Source: Acetobacter malorum (lineage in GTDB: Bacteria > Pseudomonadota > Alphaproteobacteria > Acetobacterales > Acetobacteraceae). From it: 64,000 nt of DNA. Within the stretch, counting starts at the first letter, position 1, and each line of letters starts with the position of its first letter. The position numbers and the translations under genes are program-made. Location: NCBI RefSeq assembly GCF_002153605.1, contig NZ_JOPG01000009.1, positions 36,952 to 100,951 on the forward strand, read 5' to 3'. Shown here piece by piece: positions 24,991 through 34,974 of this stretch. Below the pieces are notes generated by a model. It was not told the DNA's origin, did no database searches, and was given only the letters and a program-made list of their open reading frames with translations.

Positions 24991-26275
24991 GCGAGCAAAA
25001 CTCACAAACCCTCAGTGGAATATCTATGAACACGGCTGGAAGCCTGAGAGCAGATTCCGTACCGCGGTTTGTGGGCGTCGGTTTGGCAAGACATTTTTGG
25101 CGCAGGAAGAAATTCGCCGCGCAGTTCGGATGGCTGTCAAAAATGACGTTCACCCAGAAAATGAAATCTGGTTTGGCAGTCCGACATTTAAGCAGGCAAA
25201 GAAAAATTTCTGGAACCGTCTGAAGCGGGCAATCCCCGAAAGGTGGCTTGCTAAGAGGCCAAACGAGACAGAATGCAGCATGACCCTGAAATCGGGGCAT
25301 GTCATTCGGATTGTTGGCCTTGATAACTACGACGCATTACGCGGCTCGGGTCTGTATTTCTTTGTCGGTGACGAGTGGGCAGATGTGAAGCTGGAGGCTT
25401 GGACGGAGACAATCCGGCCAATGCTTTCAACGGCTGGTGGCCATGCGCTCTTCATCGGCACCCCGAAGGGGTTTAACCATTTCCGCGACGAGTATCTGCG
25501 GGGCCAACCGGGCTCCCAGCATGAAAATGGCTGGTGGTCTTGCCTTTACACGTCTCTGGCGGGCGGAAATATTCCGCCGGACGAAATTCAGGCCGCCATG
25601 CGCGACATGGATCTCCGTCAGTTTCGGCAGGAATACGAGGCGTCATTTGAGACGTATGCGGGTCGAGTCTTGTATGCGTTCAGCCGGGCCTCAAACGTCA
25701 AACCATGGTCATTCGATCCGAAAAAGCCCGTGCTTGTGGGAATGGATTTTAACATCAATCCCATGTCGGCCACGATCTGGCAGGCGGGCGATCATGGAAC
25801 AATAGGGCAGGTGGATGAAATCATTATGCCGACGTCAAACACGGATGAAATGGCGGATGAAATAGCCCGGCGCTACCAGCGTGGAGGCTCTGTTGCTCAT
25901 ATTACCATCTACCCTGACCCAGCGGGTGCGCAGCGTAAAACATCTGCCCAAGGACGCACGGACATTAGCATTCTGCACGCCAAGGGGTTCGCGGTTGTTG
26001 CTGCATCATCTCACCCGCTTGTGCGGGACAGGCTGAATGTGACGAATGCTCAGTTCTGCGCAGCGGATGGGGCAATTACCGCTTTTGTCGATCCGAAATG
26101 CGCAAAGTCGATTGAAGCGTATGAGCGCCAGACCTATCGAGACGGGACCAATGAGCCCGACAAACGCAGCGGTTACGACCACATAGTGGATGCGACCGGA
26201 TACCTGCTTTATGGCTTAAAATATCCGCCTCAGCCCGCCCGCATGGTCCGCACAACATTTAACCTAGGTCGCTGA
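24965..26275 (+). CDS. terL: Terminase large subunit
   Basis: 436 residues, GTG start. ATPase domain: Walker A CGRRFGKT at 36-43, Walker B-like YFFVGDEWAD. Nuclease domain: VGMDFNINPMSATIWQ provides the first metal-binding Asp, and the C-terminal RSGYDHIVDATGYLLYGL the last. Powers DNA packaging and cuts concatemers. Adjacent to small subunit and portal as expected. Confidence 0.95.
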   Translation: MAKVLRKGERAKLTNPQWNIYEHGWKPESRFRTAVCGRRFGKTFLAQEEIRRAVRMAVKNDVHPENEIWFGSPTFKQAKKNFWNRLKRAIPERWLAKRPNETECSMTLKSGHVIRIVGLDNYDALRGSGLYFFVGDEWADVKLEAWTETIRPMLSTAGGHALFIGTPKGFNHFRDEYLRGQPGSQHENGWWSCLYTSLAGGNIPPDEIQAAMRDMDLRQFRQEYEASFETYAGRVLYAFSRASNVKPWSFDPKKPVLVGMDFNINPMSATIWQAGDHGTIGQVDEIIMPTSNTDEMADEIARRYQRGGSVAHITIYPDPAGAQRKTSAQGRTDISILHAKGFAVVAASSHPLVRDRLNVTNAQFCAADGAITAFVDPKCAKSIEAYERQTYRDGTNEPDKRSGYDHIVDATGYLLYGLKYPPQPARMVRTTFNLGR

Positions 26276-27795
26276 TGGACTGGCAGGAACTCAAAAAAAC
26301 CATCCTGGTTACGGATAGTTTGCCGGAGCGCGCGAAAGAGCTGCTGCGGCTGGCTGCTGTTCGTGACGGTCGGCAGTATGACGGCATTCAGTATGGGTTC
26401 AGCACAGAGTATGTGGCTGGTAATTACATTCCCCTCAGCCAGCGCCGCCCATCCGTGCAGACAAATCTCTGCCGGGTGGTTGTTGAGGATGCTGCTGCGC
26501 TGCTGTTTGGTGAGAGCCATTGGCCGACGATCAAGGCGGAAAATGAGGGCACATCAACTGGCCTGACTTCGATCACGTCGCACGCGCATATTCCGTCCGT
26601 TATGATGGAAGCTGCGATCAAAGGTTCCGTCGGCTCTGTTGCTCTTCTGGTCGAGGCCGTTGATAATGAGATCCAGATTAGCACGCTGGAGAGCGCCTAC
26701 CTGACGCCGGTCTGGTCTGCCTCTGGTCAGCTGGAGAGCGTCACGCAGCAATACCAGATTACCGGTGCGGATGTGGAGGCAATGGGCATATCCTCGCCTC
26801 CTGAAAACCGCAATGTATCCTATTGGTACCGGCGGGAGTGGACGACGACAGAGTGCCGCGTCTATGCGCCGTGGCTCGTGTCTGACACCGAGCATCGCCC
26901 GTCCGTGGCCGCCGATCTGACGCCAGCACCGCATGGCCTCGGGTTTGTGCCGATTGTGTGGGTCCGTAACCTCGCACCGCCCGCTCGGGTGCCAGACGGC
27001 GAATGCACGTTTGAGCGGGCAATCTCGACCGTGATTGAGGGGGATTATCTGCTCTCGCAATCTGGACGCGGGCTGAAATACTGCTCTGATCCCAAGCTGG
27101 TTCTTAAGGCGGGCGGTGGCGATCCAGCGGGGGGAGAAGAAGCACCAGCCTCACAAGGTGGGGCAGCGAATGCCATTGTCGTCCCGCCTGACGGTGACGC
27201 CAAAATGCTGGAGATTAACGGCAACGCTGCCAGTTCCGTGCTTGAGCAGTGGCGAGAATTGCGGGCGATCGTGCTGGAGCAGCTGCACGGCAACCGGGCG
27301 CACTCCGACAAAATCTCTTCCGGCCAGTCGGGCCGGGCAATGGAGATGATGTGTCAGTCTCTGGTGTGGCTGGCAGACCGTCTGCGGCTTTGCTACGGCG
27401 AGGGCGCGTTGCTGTCGCTCTATCGCATGATCTGCGATTTTTCGATTGCGCTGGACGGCGGGATCAAGGTTGGCGGCGAAAGCGTCGTGCTGGATGCGTC
27501 TGGCTTAGCTCTTGAGTGGCCCCCGTATTTTCCGCCGACCGATGGAGAACTGCTCCAGTTGGCGCAGGGCCTCGTGACTGCCGTGCATGCGGGCATCCTG
27601 TCCAACGAGACGGCATGCAGCCTGTTCGCCAGCAAAATTGGCGGCGCAGATCCGGCAACGGAATGGGCGCGCGTGCAGGAGGATCTTGCAAACGCAAACC
27701 TTCAGGCAGCCCGCAAAAGAGACGCTGACCTTGCGAAAGGCGACCGCTCTGCGGCTGCTGCGGGGCGCACACAAACGCATCAGGTTACAGCCTGA
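26275..27795 (+). CDS. Portal protein (SPP1 gp6-like)
   Basis: 506 residues, size and order match a portal. NYIPLSQRRPSVQTNLCRVVVEDAAALLFG and QSGRAMEMMCQSLVWLADRLR are typical of gp6-type portals. Forms the dodecameric ring through which DNA enters the head. Start is coupled to terminase by TGATG. Confidence 0.85.
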   Translation: MDWQELKKTILVTDSLPERAKELLRLAAVRDGRQYDGIQYGFSTEYVAGNYIPLSQRRPSVQTNLCRVVVEDAAALLFGESHWPTIKAENEGTSTGLTSITSHAHIPSVMMEAAIKGSVGSVALLVEAVDNEIQISTLESAYLTPVWSASGQLESVTQQYQITGADVEAMGISSPPENRNVSYWYRREWTTTECRVYAPWLVSDTEHRPSVAADLTPAPHGLGFVPIVWVRNLAPPARVPDGECTFERAISTVIEGDYLLSQSGRGLKYCSDPKLVLKAGGGDPAGGEEAPASQGGAANAIVVPPDGDAKMLEINGNAASSVLEQWRELRAIVLEQLHGNRAHSDKISSGQSGRAMEMMCQSLVWLADRLRLCYGEGALLSLYRMICDFSIALDGGIKVGGESVVLDASGLALEWPPYFPPTDGELLQLAQGLVTAVHAGILSNETACSLFASKIGGADPATEWARVQEDLANANLQAARKRDADLAKGDRSAAAAGRTQTHQVTA

Positions 27796-27841
27796 CGCAC
27801 CCGGCTGATGCCGGTCAATATCCATAAAATTGCGAGAGCAA

Positions 27842-28474
27842 ATGGCAGAAAATTCCAATCCGGCTGATGCCGGCATTGATCCCAACACCGTGCGTGAACT
27901 CCAGCGGGCAAGGGCCGATCTGGTTTCCGTCCGAGAGGAACTGAAGCGTGCGCGTGAAGATGGTGACGCGATCCGCTCCGAGCGTGACGCAGCCATCAAG
28001 GCCCGCGATGGTTTCAAAGGGCAACTCGCCCAGCAGAAGGGTGATTTTGAAGCCAAGCTGGCCGAGGCGCAGAAGGAGACCGAGACTGCGCAGAGCGAAG
28101 CAAAATCCGCTCTGGAGCAGTCAAAAACGCAGGCTGACGCAGCCGTTATCCGCGCTGAGGCCAAAGCTGCTGCAACACGGTTGGGTGCAGTTGCTCCCGA
28201 AGATGTCGTCAAGCTGCTCGACCTGTCAGCCGTCAAAATGGGCGAGGATGGGCAGATTGAAGGGCTGGATGATGTGATGGCCGCCGCCAAAGAGGCGCGC
28301 GGGTATCTGTTTACGGTTCCGGCCAAGCCCGGCACCGCGACCGGTACGACCGCCGCGCCGAACGCACCCAATCCGGGTAAGCCGGTTCCGTTTGATGCTC
28401 GTAAGGCCACACCCGAAGAGACTGCGGCAAAAGCCCGCGAACTCGGGATCAACCCGAAATTCCTGACCTCCTGA
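27842..28474 (+). CDS. Scaffold-like protein
   Basis: 210 residues: long coiled coil (TVRELQRARADLVSVREELKRAREDGDAIRSERDAAIKARDGFK...) and a disordered Ala/Pro C-terminus. Lying between portal and capsid, it matches a gp20-type scaffolding protein. Start chosen at 27842; GAGAG precedes it. Confidence 0.75.
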   Translation: MAENSNPADAGIDPNTVRELQRARADLVSVREELKRAREDGDAIRSERDAAIKARDGFKGQLAQQKGDFEAKLAEAQKETETAQSEAKSALEQSKTQADAAVIRAEAKAAATRLGAVAPEDVVKLLDLSAVKMGEDGQIEGLDDVMAAAKEARGYLFTVPAKPGTATGTTAAPNAPNPGKPVPFDARKATPEETAAKARELGINPKFLTS

Positions 28475-28551
28475 TCGACCGCTGATGTGGTCCCGCTCGG
28501 CGGCTGATGCTGCGGGCGCTGTGTAATAATCCGCAAATAGTGAGATAAAAA

Positions 28552-29946
28552 ATGGCGATTGACGATTTTCCCGCAGCACTCCAGCCCGTCATTCAGAACG
28601 GGTTTCTGGCTCGTGCTTTTGAAGCCAGCCTTGAATCCAAGTTAGGCTTCCGCTCCATCGCCGACCGCATGGAGTTCCCCGCCCGCATCGGTCAGACGAT
28701 CACCGACACCCGGCGCGGCCTGCTGGCCCCCGTCGAAACGCCGCTGAACCCGGCCAGCAACACCAATTTCGATAACGGCCTGACGCCGGGCGACTGGTCA
28801 GTTGAACAGTACACCCTCGAAATTGCACAGTATGGCAACACTATGGACCTCAACCAGGTCACTGAGGGCGTAGGTATTGCCAACCAGTTTGTGCAGAATG
28901 CGCAGGTACTGGGCATCAATGCCCGCCAGTCCCTTGACCGTCTGGCCCGTAACGCTCTGTTTGGGGGTGCTATTGGCGGCGTTGGCGGATATCTGGGCGG
29001 CAACACCCGCGTGACCACGGCGCTGGGCGCTGATGGGACCACCGTGCAGGTTGACGACATTCGCGGTTTCCAGCGCCTCATGACTGCCGAAGGGCAGGTT
29101 GTGCCGGTCTCCGCGTCTTCCGGTATGACAGTTACCGTCGGCGCAGGCTCTTACACGCTCACCGGCGTGTCTGCCGATGCAGCCAACACCAGCAAGGCAC
29201 CGGGCGGTATTTCCGGCACGCTGACGTTCTCTGGCAATGTCGCCGCTGCGAACGCCACGGAAAATGCCGCCGTTGTGGCCGCAACCGCCCCACTGGTTCT
29301 GCGCCCGAATGGCCGCGCCACGACCGCCGGGCTGTTGGCGTCTGGCTCCAAGGACGCCAACGGCACGGTTGTGACAGGCGACTACCTGACAATCGATACG
29401 ATGTTGGGCGCCGTTGCTGCCCTGCGTAACAACAATGTCCCGACGATTGACGGTTGCTACAACTGCTTCCTGGACAACTCCCAGCTTCTGGGGCTGTTCC
29501 GCGATCCGGACTTTAAACTGCTGTATCGCGGCCAGTATGGCTCGGATGAATACCGCACCGGTCAGGTTTTTGAGCTGCTGGGCATCCGGTTCATCCCGAC
29601 CACGGAAGCGCCGCAGCAGGCGTCTCTGGGGCAGGGGCAGATCCACCGCGCCATCATCTGTGGCTCTGGCGCGCTGATTGAGGGTGATTACGCCAACATG
29701 GCGCAGGCATATACCAACCTGCCGGGCGAGGTTGAGCATATTGACGACGTTCTGATGGTCACGCGCCCGCCGCTGGATCGTCTGGGCCAGATTATTGCGC
29801 AGTCCTGGTCATGGATTGGCGGGTTTGCTCTGCCAACCGACCTGACCGCCAACACGACGGTCATTCCCACAGCGACCAACAGCTACCTCAAGCGCGGGGT
29901 AGTGATCGAGAGCTTGGGCGCAACCTCGCTTGGTGCTGCCGCCTGA
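28552..29946 (+). CDS. Major capsid protein
   Basis: 464 residues. WSVEQYTLEIAQYGNTMDLNQVTEGVGIANQFVQNAQVLGINARQSLDRLARNALFGG is typical of N4-gp56-type HK97-fold capsids. A beta-rich insert at about 165-240 (SGMTVTVGAGSYTLTGVSADAANTS...) may be a surface domain. C-terminal FELLGIRFIPTTEAPQ and HIDDVLMVTRPPLDRLGQI complete the fold. Confidence 0.85.
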   Translation: MAIDDFPAALQPVIQNGFLARAFEASLESKLGFRSIADRMEFPARIGQTITDTRRGLLAPVETPLNPASNTNFDNGLTPGDWSVEQYTLEIAQYGNTMDLNQVTEGVGIANQFVQNAQVLGINARQSLDRLARNALFGGAIGGVGGYLGGNTRVTTALGADGTTVQVDDIRGFQRLMTAEGQVVPVSASSGMTVTVGAGSYTLTGVSADAANTSKAPGGISGTLTFSGNVAAANATENAAVVAATAPLVLRPNGRATTAGLLASGSKDANGTVVTGDYLTIDTMLGAVAALRNNNVPTIDGCYNCFLDNSQLLGLFRDPDFKLLYRGQYGSDEYRTGQVFELLGIRFIPTTEAPQQASLGQGQIHRAIICGSGALIEGDYANMAQAYTNLPGEVEHIDDVLMVTRPPLDRLGQIIAQSWSWIGGFALPTDLTANTTVIPTATNSYLKRGVVIESLGATSLGAAA

Positions 29947-30167
29947 TGAGGCGCGCGCGCAGGGGGGCGGCTGAACAGGCCGCCCCACCTGTGCAGGCCG
30001 AGAGTGATGCCGCGCCTGTGCAGGCCGTGAGGCTGGCGTATCCGTTTGGATTTATCGAGACGGAATATAACCGTGGACGGTTTGAGTGGGTGGCGGGCGA
30101 GGTTGTACGCAACCCTGCGGAAATTGCCCTTTTGCGCTCCCACGGAGCGCCGCTGGAGCCTGTGTAA
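29946..30167 (+). CDS. Small head protein
   Basis: 73 residues starting MRRARRGAAEQAAPPVQAE, then VRLAYPFGFIETEYNRGRFEWVAGEVVRNPAEI. The TGATGA overlap with the capsid stop sets the start. Function unknown; likely head-associated. Confidence 0.55.
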   Translation: MRRARRGAAEQAAPPVQAESDAAPVQAVRLAYPFGFIETEYNRGRFEWVAGEVVRNPAEIALLRSHGAPLEPV

Positions 30168-30556
30168 TGGCAGATGCAACCGATCCCCTGACAGATGACG
30201 AGCTGGTCACGGTTCGGCGTTTTATGGGGTTTCCGGCGATGGGTGGGATCAACAGCAGCCAGCAGTCATGGCGGTTTTTCAAAGTCTATGGCTTTAACGA
30301 GTGGCGGCTGAGAAACCTTGCGGACGCAGAAGTCGCTCAGGTGCGGCAATACGTCAAAGATATTGCCGCGCTGGAAACGGCCATCCTGACAGCCAGCGAC
30401 AACCTGGACACAGACAAGGCTGCCGTTTGGACCCACAACAAAAACGAGGTGCAGGACCGGATGGGCCTGTTTAACCGGTGGCGTCGGCAACTCTGTCAGT
30501 TTCTTGGCGTCCCGCCCGGCCCCGGCCTGCGCACAGACAGCCGCATTGTGATCTGA
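30167..30556 (+). CDS. Head-tail connector-like protein
   Basis: 129 residues starting MADATDPLTDDELVTVRRFM; start fixed by TAATG overlap. Helical with a conserved-looking VYGFNEWRLRNLADAEVAQVRQYVKDIAAL. Position suggests connector/head completion. Inference. Confidence 0.6.
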   Translation: MADATDPLTDDELVTVRRFMGFPAMGGINSSQQSWRFFKVYGFNEWRLRNLADAEVAQVRQYVKDIAALETAILTASDNLDTDKAAVWTHNKNEVQDRMGLFNRWRRQLCQFLGVPPGPGLRTDSRIVI

Positions 30557-30562
30557 GGACAA

Positions 30563-30919
30563 ATGAGCATCGCAAGAATTCCGCCCCAGACGTGGGCGCG
30601 TATTGAGAACGGTTTTGTGGTCGAGATACGCACCGTTGAAACTGGTAAACCTGCGCCGTGGGATAATGCCCGCGCCATCCGTGTGACCGGTGTCCCGTGC
30701 GAGATTGGGTTTGCCGCTGATCGGCACGGCAATGTTGCGCCGCGCGCTGGCCGGTATCCACTGCGCGAGGGTGAGGCCGCCTATTGTGCGCCGTGCGGCG
30801 TGCCTGCTGAGCCGTCCGGCTCCGTGGCTATCGCGCTGGCTGCCGCAAACGTGCATCCGGAAGAGGACGCAGAAAAGCTGGCAGCTGAACACGATCAGGA
30901 GGATGCGAGTGATGGCTAA
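30563..30919 (+). CDS. Structural-region protein, unknown
   Basis: 118 residues starting MSIARIPPQTWARIENGFVVE, beta-rich middle, acidic C-terminus (HPEEDAEKLAAEHDQEDASD). Unknown. Confidence 0.5.
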   Translation: MSIARIPPQTWARIENGFVVEIRTVETGKPAPWDNARAIRVTGVPCEIGFAADRHGNVAPRAGRYPLREGEAAYCAPCGVPAEPSGSVAIALAAANVHPEEDAEKLAAEHDQEDASDG

Positions 30920-31100
30920 ATCTGCAGCACGTCCAACCAGCATGGACGCGTACCTGCGATCCAAGCAGGACAAGACAGAAGACCGGTTTATGCCCAGCCT
31001 GACCGGCATGACGATGCGTGATTTCAAAAAGACCCCGCAGGCTCGAGCTATTGACCGGGATGTGGTTGCCCTCAATCAGAGGCAGGCAAAGCGGAAATAA
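30912..31100 (+). CDS. Small structural-region protein
   Basis: 62 residues, basic, starting MAKSAARPTSMDAYLRSKQD. Overlaps the previous gene by 8 bp, coupled to the next by TAATG. Unknown. Confidence 0.45.
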   Translation: MAKSAARPTSMDAYLRSKQDKTEDRFMPSLTGMTMRDFKKTPQARAIDRDVVALNQRQAKRK

Positions 31101-31789
31101 TGGATCAGGCGCGCCTACAGACCAAAGTCGCCAAAGGCTACGCCAAGGCCGCACAAAGGCTCGGCGCGCTGACCACGCAATACCGCCCGGCGGCCCGAAC
31201 CGCCCCAATGACAACGGCGCACGCAACGCTGATGGCGGATTTTGCGTCTGATGCGGCGTTCACGTTCCAAAAGCCCCCGCTGTGGGGAAAGCCGACGGTT
31301 TACGGCCTGCTGGACACAACAGATGTGCTTGCCGGTGATATTCTGGCTGCGCCTATGGGCACGTATTTTGTGGCGCGGTTTGAACCATATCGGCCTGTCA
31401 TTTGCATCCTGACAGATCGCATAATCAGCTTTTCCGCCACCGCTCAAAGCGGATCGGGCATAACGGGAGACGGATCAGCTGGAACCTGCTCTCTGGCAGG
31501 TTATCAGGACGGATACGGCGGCCAAACAGATGACAGCGGTGCTGTCACGGTTGAGGCTTCGGGATGGCCGGCCAGCATCTTGCGTCGGGGCGTAGGCTCC
31601 AAGATGGATACCGGGCTGCCTGGCGCGCTTGGTCAGGCCCAATTCGATGTGCTGTGCCCTATCATCCCCGGCTTCGTGCCAAAGGCCTACATGCAGATCG
31701 AAGATGATTTAGGCGTGTCTTACACGGTGGATGCTGCTGAGGTTTCGCAATATGGGAGCCGCCTTATTGTGTCGGTTAATCAAATCTGA
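31100..31789 (+). CDS. Head/neck structural protein
   Basis: 229 residues. VAKGYAKAAQRLGALTTQYRPA at the N-terminus and KPTVYGLLDTTDVLAGDIL, typical of small neck proteins. Starts in TAATG overlap. Function from position. Confidence 0.55.
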   Translation: MDQARLQTKVAKGYAKAAQRLGALTTQYRPAARTAPMTTAHATLMADFASDAAFTFQKPPLWGKPTVYGLLDTTDVLAGDILAAPMGTYFVARFEPYRPVICILTDRIISFSATAQSGSGITGDGSAGTCSLAGYQDGYGGQTDDSGAVTVEASGWPASILRRGVGSKMDTGLPGALGQAQFDVLCPIIPGFVPKAYMQIEDDLGVSYTVDAAEVSQYGSRLIVSVNQI

Positions 31790-32835
31790 TGGCAGACATT
31801 GGCACTATCTCGCGGGCCTTGGCTTACAGCATTGCGCAGATCCTCTATCCGTCTGGTATCGGTGCCGGGACATCACCGCTGACAGGGCGCCGAACCATTG
31901 TCAGGCGCGGGTGGATCACCAATGCCGACTATACCGGACCGTGCGGCCTAAGGTCAGGCGTCGATTATGTAACGGTCACGTCATATGGCTCCGCGTACCG
32001 GCAGCTTGCCGAGCCTCTGGGATGGCCATGGCGAGAGGGCGCAGTCAGTGCGTGCTCTGTCGGCTTGGAGGCGACCGGCAATCAGGCAACGGTCAGTGTT
32101 TCAGACGGAGTGGCGCCAAGTGGGCTTGTGGGGCTGCGGATTACCCCTGACGGGTCTGGCCTGCTCCCAGCCAACATGTGTGTGTCGTATGCAGCCCAGT
32201 CTGACGACACGTCTGAACTGATCGCACAGTCATTGGCTGGCCTGATTGATGGTGCATATACGTATGGGACCACGGTGATTGTCCCGAACGCTACGCTCAT
32301 TAAGACAGCAACGGCTGGGTATGGCCAGATCACACGAACAACCCGGCGACAGGAGCAGTTATTTCTGGTCTCCCTCTGGTCCAGCAATGGCAACGCTCGT
32401 GATAATTTAGGAAGCGCTCTGGACGCGGCGCTATCTGCCCAATCGTGGCTTGCTACGCTCGACGGCCAGAATGCACTGCTGACTTTTGCTGGCAGCAATG
32501 ACGTGGACAGCGCGCAGATGCAGAGCCTTTATAGGCGTGACTTCCGCTTCAAAATCACCTTTGACACCATCAATACCCAGACTGCGGCACAGATGATGTT
32601 TGGGGTCGGCTTGTCGCATGCAGCAACACAGATTGGCGTAGCACTTCATCCCTTTGGGGATACCCCGGGTAATGCTGGCGCGCTGAGCTCTGACGAACAG
32701 GGGACGTTTTACAAAGACGCCGCCGGGAACCTCGTGTTTGCGGTGGAGCAGCCCTACGAAGGGTTGATGCTCAATCAGGCTGGCGATGTGGTTCTGCAGG
32801 ACACCGCCACCAATCTAGCCGGGCAACCGGCCTAA
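31789..32835 (+). CDS. Large structural protein of head-tail region
   Basis: 348 residues, beta-rich, no recognised domain. LAYSIAQILYPSGIGAGTSP near the start; RDFRFKITFDTINTQTAAQMMFGVG later. Between neck protein and sheath, so a virion component or assembly protein. Confidence 0.55.
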   Translation: MADIGTISRALAYSIAQILYPSGIGAGTSPLTGRRTIVRRGWITNADYTGPCGLRSGVDYVTVTSYGSAYRQLAEPLGWPWREGAVSACSVGLEATGNQATVSVSDGVAPSGLVGLRITPDGSGLLPANMCVSYAAQSDDTSELIAQSLAGLIDGAYTYGTTVIVPNATLIKTATAGYGQITRTTRRQEQLFLVSLWSSNGNARDNLGSALDAALSAQSWLATLDGQNALLTFAGSNDVDSAQMQSLYRRDFRFKITFDTINTQTAAQMMFGVGLSHAATQIGVALHPFGDTPGNAGALSSDEQGTFYKDAAGNLVFAVEQPYEGLMLNQAGDVVLQDTATNLAGQPA

Positions 32836-32848
32836 CCAGCGAGACAAT

Positions 32849-33055
32849 ATGACAGACACACAGGACGGCGCGCCCGCTACGGCAGGCGTGAAGGCCGCTG
32901 TTGTGCCTGCTGCGACTGTTCCGGGCGGACCGCTTTATCGCGTGATCCGGCCCGGCCACGGTTACAGCATCGGCGCAACAATTTCGGATCAGTCTGAAAT
33001 CAAAAAGCACGGTTCAGCCATTCGGCTTTTCGCTGTGCCTGTTGGGAGCGTATAA
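32849..33055 (+). CDS. Small protein before sheath
   Basis: 68 residues: Ala-rich N-terminus then YRVIRPGHGYSIGATISDQSEIKKHGSAIRLFAVPVG. Stop overlaps the sheath start. Unknown. Confidence 0.5.
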   Translation: MTDTQDGAPATAGVKAAVVPAATVPGGPLYRVIRPGHGYSIGATISDQSEIKKHGSAIRLFAVPVGSV

Positions 33056-34539
33056 TGGCGAAAATTTATCAGGCGGGCGCGCTGAACACGACATCCCTCA
33101 CGGTGCCGAATGTTTACGTGCAGATCCAGCAGCCGGTGACACTCCTGAATGGCGTTTCGTCCAGTCGTGTTGGTGTTGTCGGGACTGCCTCATGGGGGCC
33201 GGTGAATGCACCGGTCGTGATTGGGGGTATGCCAGATTATCAGGCTGCATTTGGCACAAAGCAGGCGCTTGCCAGTGACATGGGCGTGAACGTCAATATC
33301 GCTGTGTATCAGGGCGCGTCGGATTTCCGGTGCGTGCGTGTGACAGATGGCACAGATAAGGCCTCTACCGGCATGCTGTCAGGTGCCACACTTACGGCGG
33401 TCTGCACGGGCACTTCCGGCAATACGATCTCTGCGAAACTGACGCAGGGCACGATCAACACGGCCATCTGGACGCTGACCGTTAGTCATAGCCTGCTTGG
33501 CGTCAACTCCTATCAGGGGACGACCTGGGTAGAGATTGCCGCCGCAGCAGCATCCGACGCCTCGGCTCTTGTTGTCGTTTCGGGCGGAACAGCCCTCACA
33601 GCAGGGGGCGTTACTCTCGCAGGGGGCGCTGATGGCGGAACGCCTTCCACTTCCGCATTTATCGGCTCTGATGGCACCACCCGCACAGGCCTTTACGCTC
33701 TGCGCAATCAGGGTTGTGCCATCGGCCTTCTGTGTGGCCTGTCTGACACTTCCTCATTCGCTGCCCAGATTGATTTTGGGTTGGGTGAGGGGCTTTACAT
33801 GGTCTCAGCGCTGCCGTCCGGCACCAGTGTGTCCGCCGCAGCTTCTGCGCTGACTGGGGCGGGTGCTGATAGCTACGCGATGAAGGTCATGCATGGTGAC
33901 TGGCTATGGTGGGATGATGACACCAACGGCAATATGCTGGTTTCTCCTGCAGCGTTTGCCGCTGGCAAGCTGGCCGGGCTTTCTCCTGAGCAGTCCACGC
34001 TGAATAAGCAGCTCTATGGGGTCATCGGCAGCCAGAAAGCGGGCCTGACCAGTTCCGGCACGTTGGCGTCCTACTCGGATGCTGAGCTGACGGCGCTGTT
34101 TGACGCTGGTATTGACGTGATCTGCTACCCCGCTCCCGGCGGTGAGTATTGGGCCGTGCGCGGCGGCATCAACTGCTCCACCTCAGCTGCGGTCAACGGC
34201 GACAATTATACGCGCCTGACCAACTATCTGGCCGAAACGTTCGCCACCGGGATGGGCACATATATCGGGCAGACCATTAATGCCGATCTGTTCGTAAACA
34301 TTGAGGCCACGCTGACGGGATTCCTGTCGAACATGCTGGATGAGGGCATGCTGGGCAGCACAAACGGCGCTGTCCCGTATTCTGTGATCTGCGACACCAG
34401 CAATAATCCCGATAGCCGGACGGCGCTTGGCTATGTGCAGGCGGATGTGAAGGTCAAATACATGGGCATCCTGCGCTACTTCATCGTCAACCTGCAGGGC
34501 GGTCAGGGCGTGACCGTCACTGTGGCAACAGGGAGCTAA
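33055..34539 (+). CDS. Contractile tail sheath protein
   Basis: 494 residues. The N-terminal PNVYVQIQQPVTLLNGVSSSRVGVVGTASWGPVNAP is typical of phage sheaths, and the C-terminal QADVKVKYMGILRYFIVNLQGGQGV is the conserved sheath end. The middle carries variable beta domains. Forms the contracting outer tube that drives DNA delivery. Followed directly by the tube gene. Confidence 0.9.
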   Translation: MAKIYQAGALNTTSLTVPNVYVQIQQPVTLLNGVSSSRVGVVGTASWGPVNAPVVIGGMPDYQAAFGTKQALASDMGVNVNIAVYQGASDFRCVRVTDGTDKASTGMLSGATLTAVCTGTSGNTISAKLTQGTINTAIWTLTVSHSLLGVNSYQGTTWVEIAAAAASDASALVVVSGGTALTAGGVTLAGGADGGTPSTSAFIGSDGTTRTGLYALRNQGCAIGLLCGLSDTSSFAAQIDFGLGEGLYMVSALPSGTSVSAAASALTGAGADSYAMKVMHGDWLWWDDDTNGNMLVSPAAFAAGKLAGLSPEQSTLNKQLYGVIGSQKAGLTSSGTLASYSDAELTALFDAGIDVICYPAPGGEYWAVRGGINCSTSAAVNGDNYTRLTNYLAETFATGMGTYIGQTINADLFVNIEATLTGFLSNMLDEGMLGSTNGAVPYSVICDTSNNPDSRTALGYVQADVKVKYMGILRYFIVNLQGGQGVTVTVATGS

Positions 34540-34542
34540 GAC

Positions 34543-34974
34543 ATGGCGACCAATCCATATAGCATTGGCCGGAATTGCCGCCTGACCCTGTTGTGGGCCG
34601 GTAGCCGGGTTGATCTGCGTGATGTAACCGGGTTCACGGCCAATCAGGAAACCACCACGCAGCGGGCCGATCCGCTCAACAGCACTCCTGTAGAATTTGC
34701 CACCCCCAATGGGTGGCGTGGCAGTTTTACCGTGGCGCGCGCCAACCGGGCGCTTGATGATCTGGTTGCGGACATTGAGGCCGGGTTCTGGTCAGCGGGC
34801 ACGATCAATTCCGGCACCATCTACCAGTATATCAGCGAGCCGGACGGCAGCACGTCGAAATGGCAGTTTAGCCAGGTTGGCCTTTCGCTTTCGGCTGGCG
34901 GCTCATGGCAGAAAGAGGGGATCGTTTATCAGACCCTCAGCTTCTTCTCACCTCTTCGGACGAAAATCGCATGA
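34543..34974 (+). CDS. Tail tube protein
   Basis: 143 residues. NCRLTLLWAGSRVDLRDVTGFTANQ and the C-terminal KWQFSQVGLSLSAGGSW form a beta-barrel pattern like gpFII/T4 gp19 type tubes. It follows the sheath gene with no gap. Confidence 0.8.
   Translation: MATNPYSIGRNCRLTLLWAGSRVDLRDVTGFTANQETTTQRADPLNSTPVEFATPNGWRGSFTVARANRALDDLVADIEAGFWSAGTINSGTIYQYISEPDGSTSKWQFSQVGLSLSAGGSWQKEGIVYQTLSFFSPLRTKIA

Noticed and set aside
27505..28536. 343-codon frame opposite portal and scaffold genes
   Set aside because: Antisense to two clear structural genes, Ala/Ser-rich shadow.
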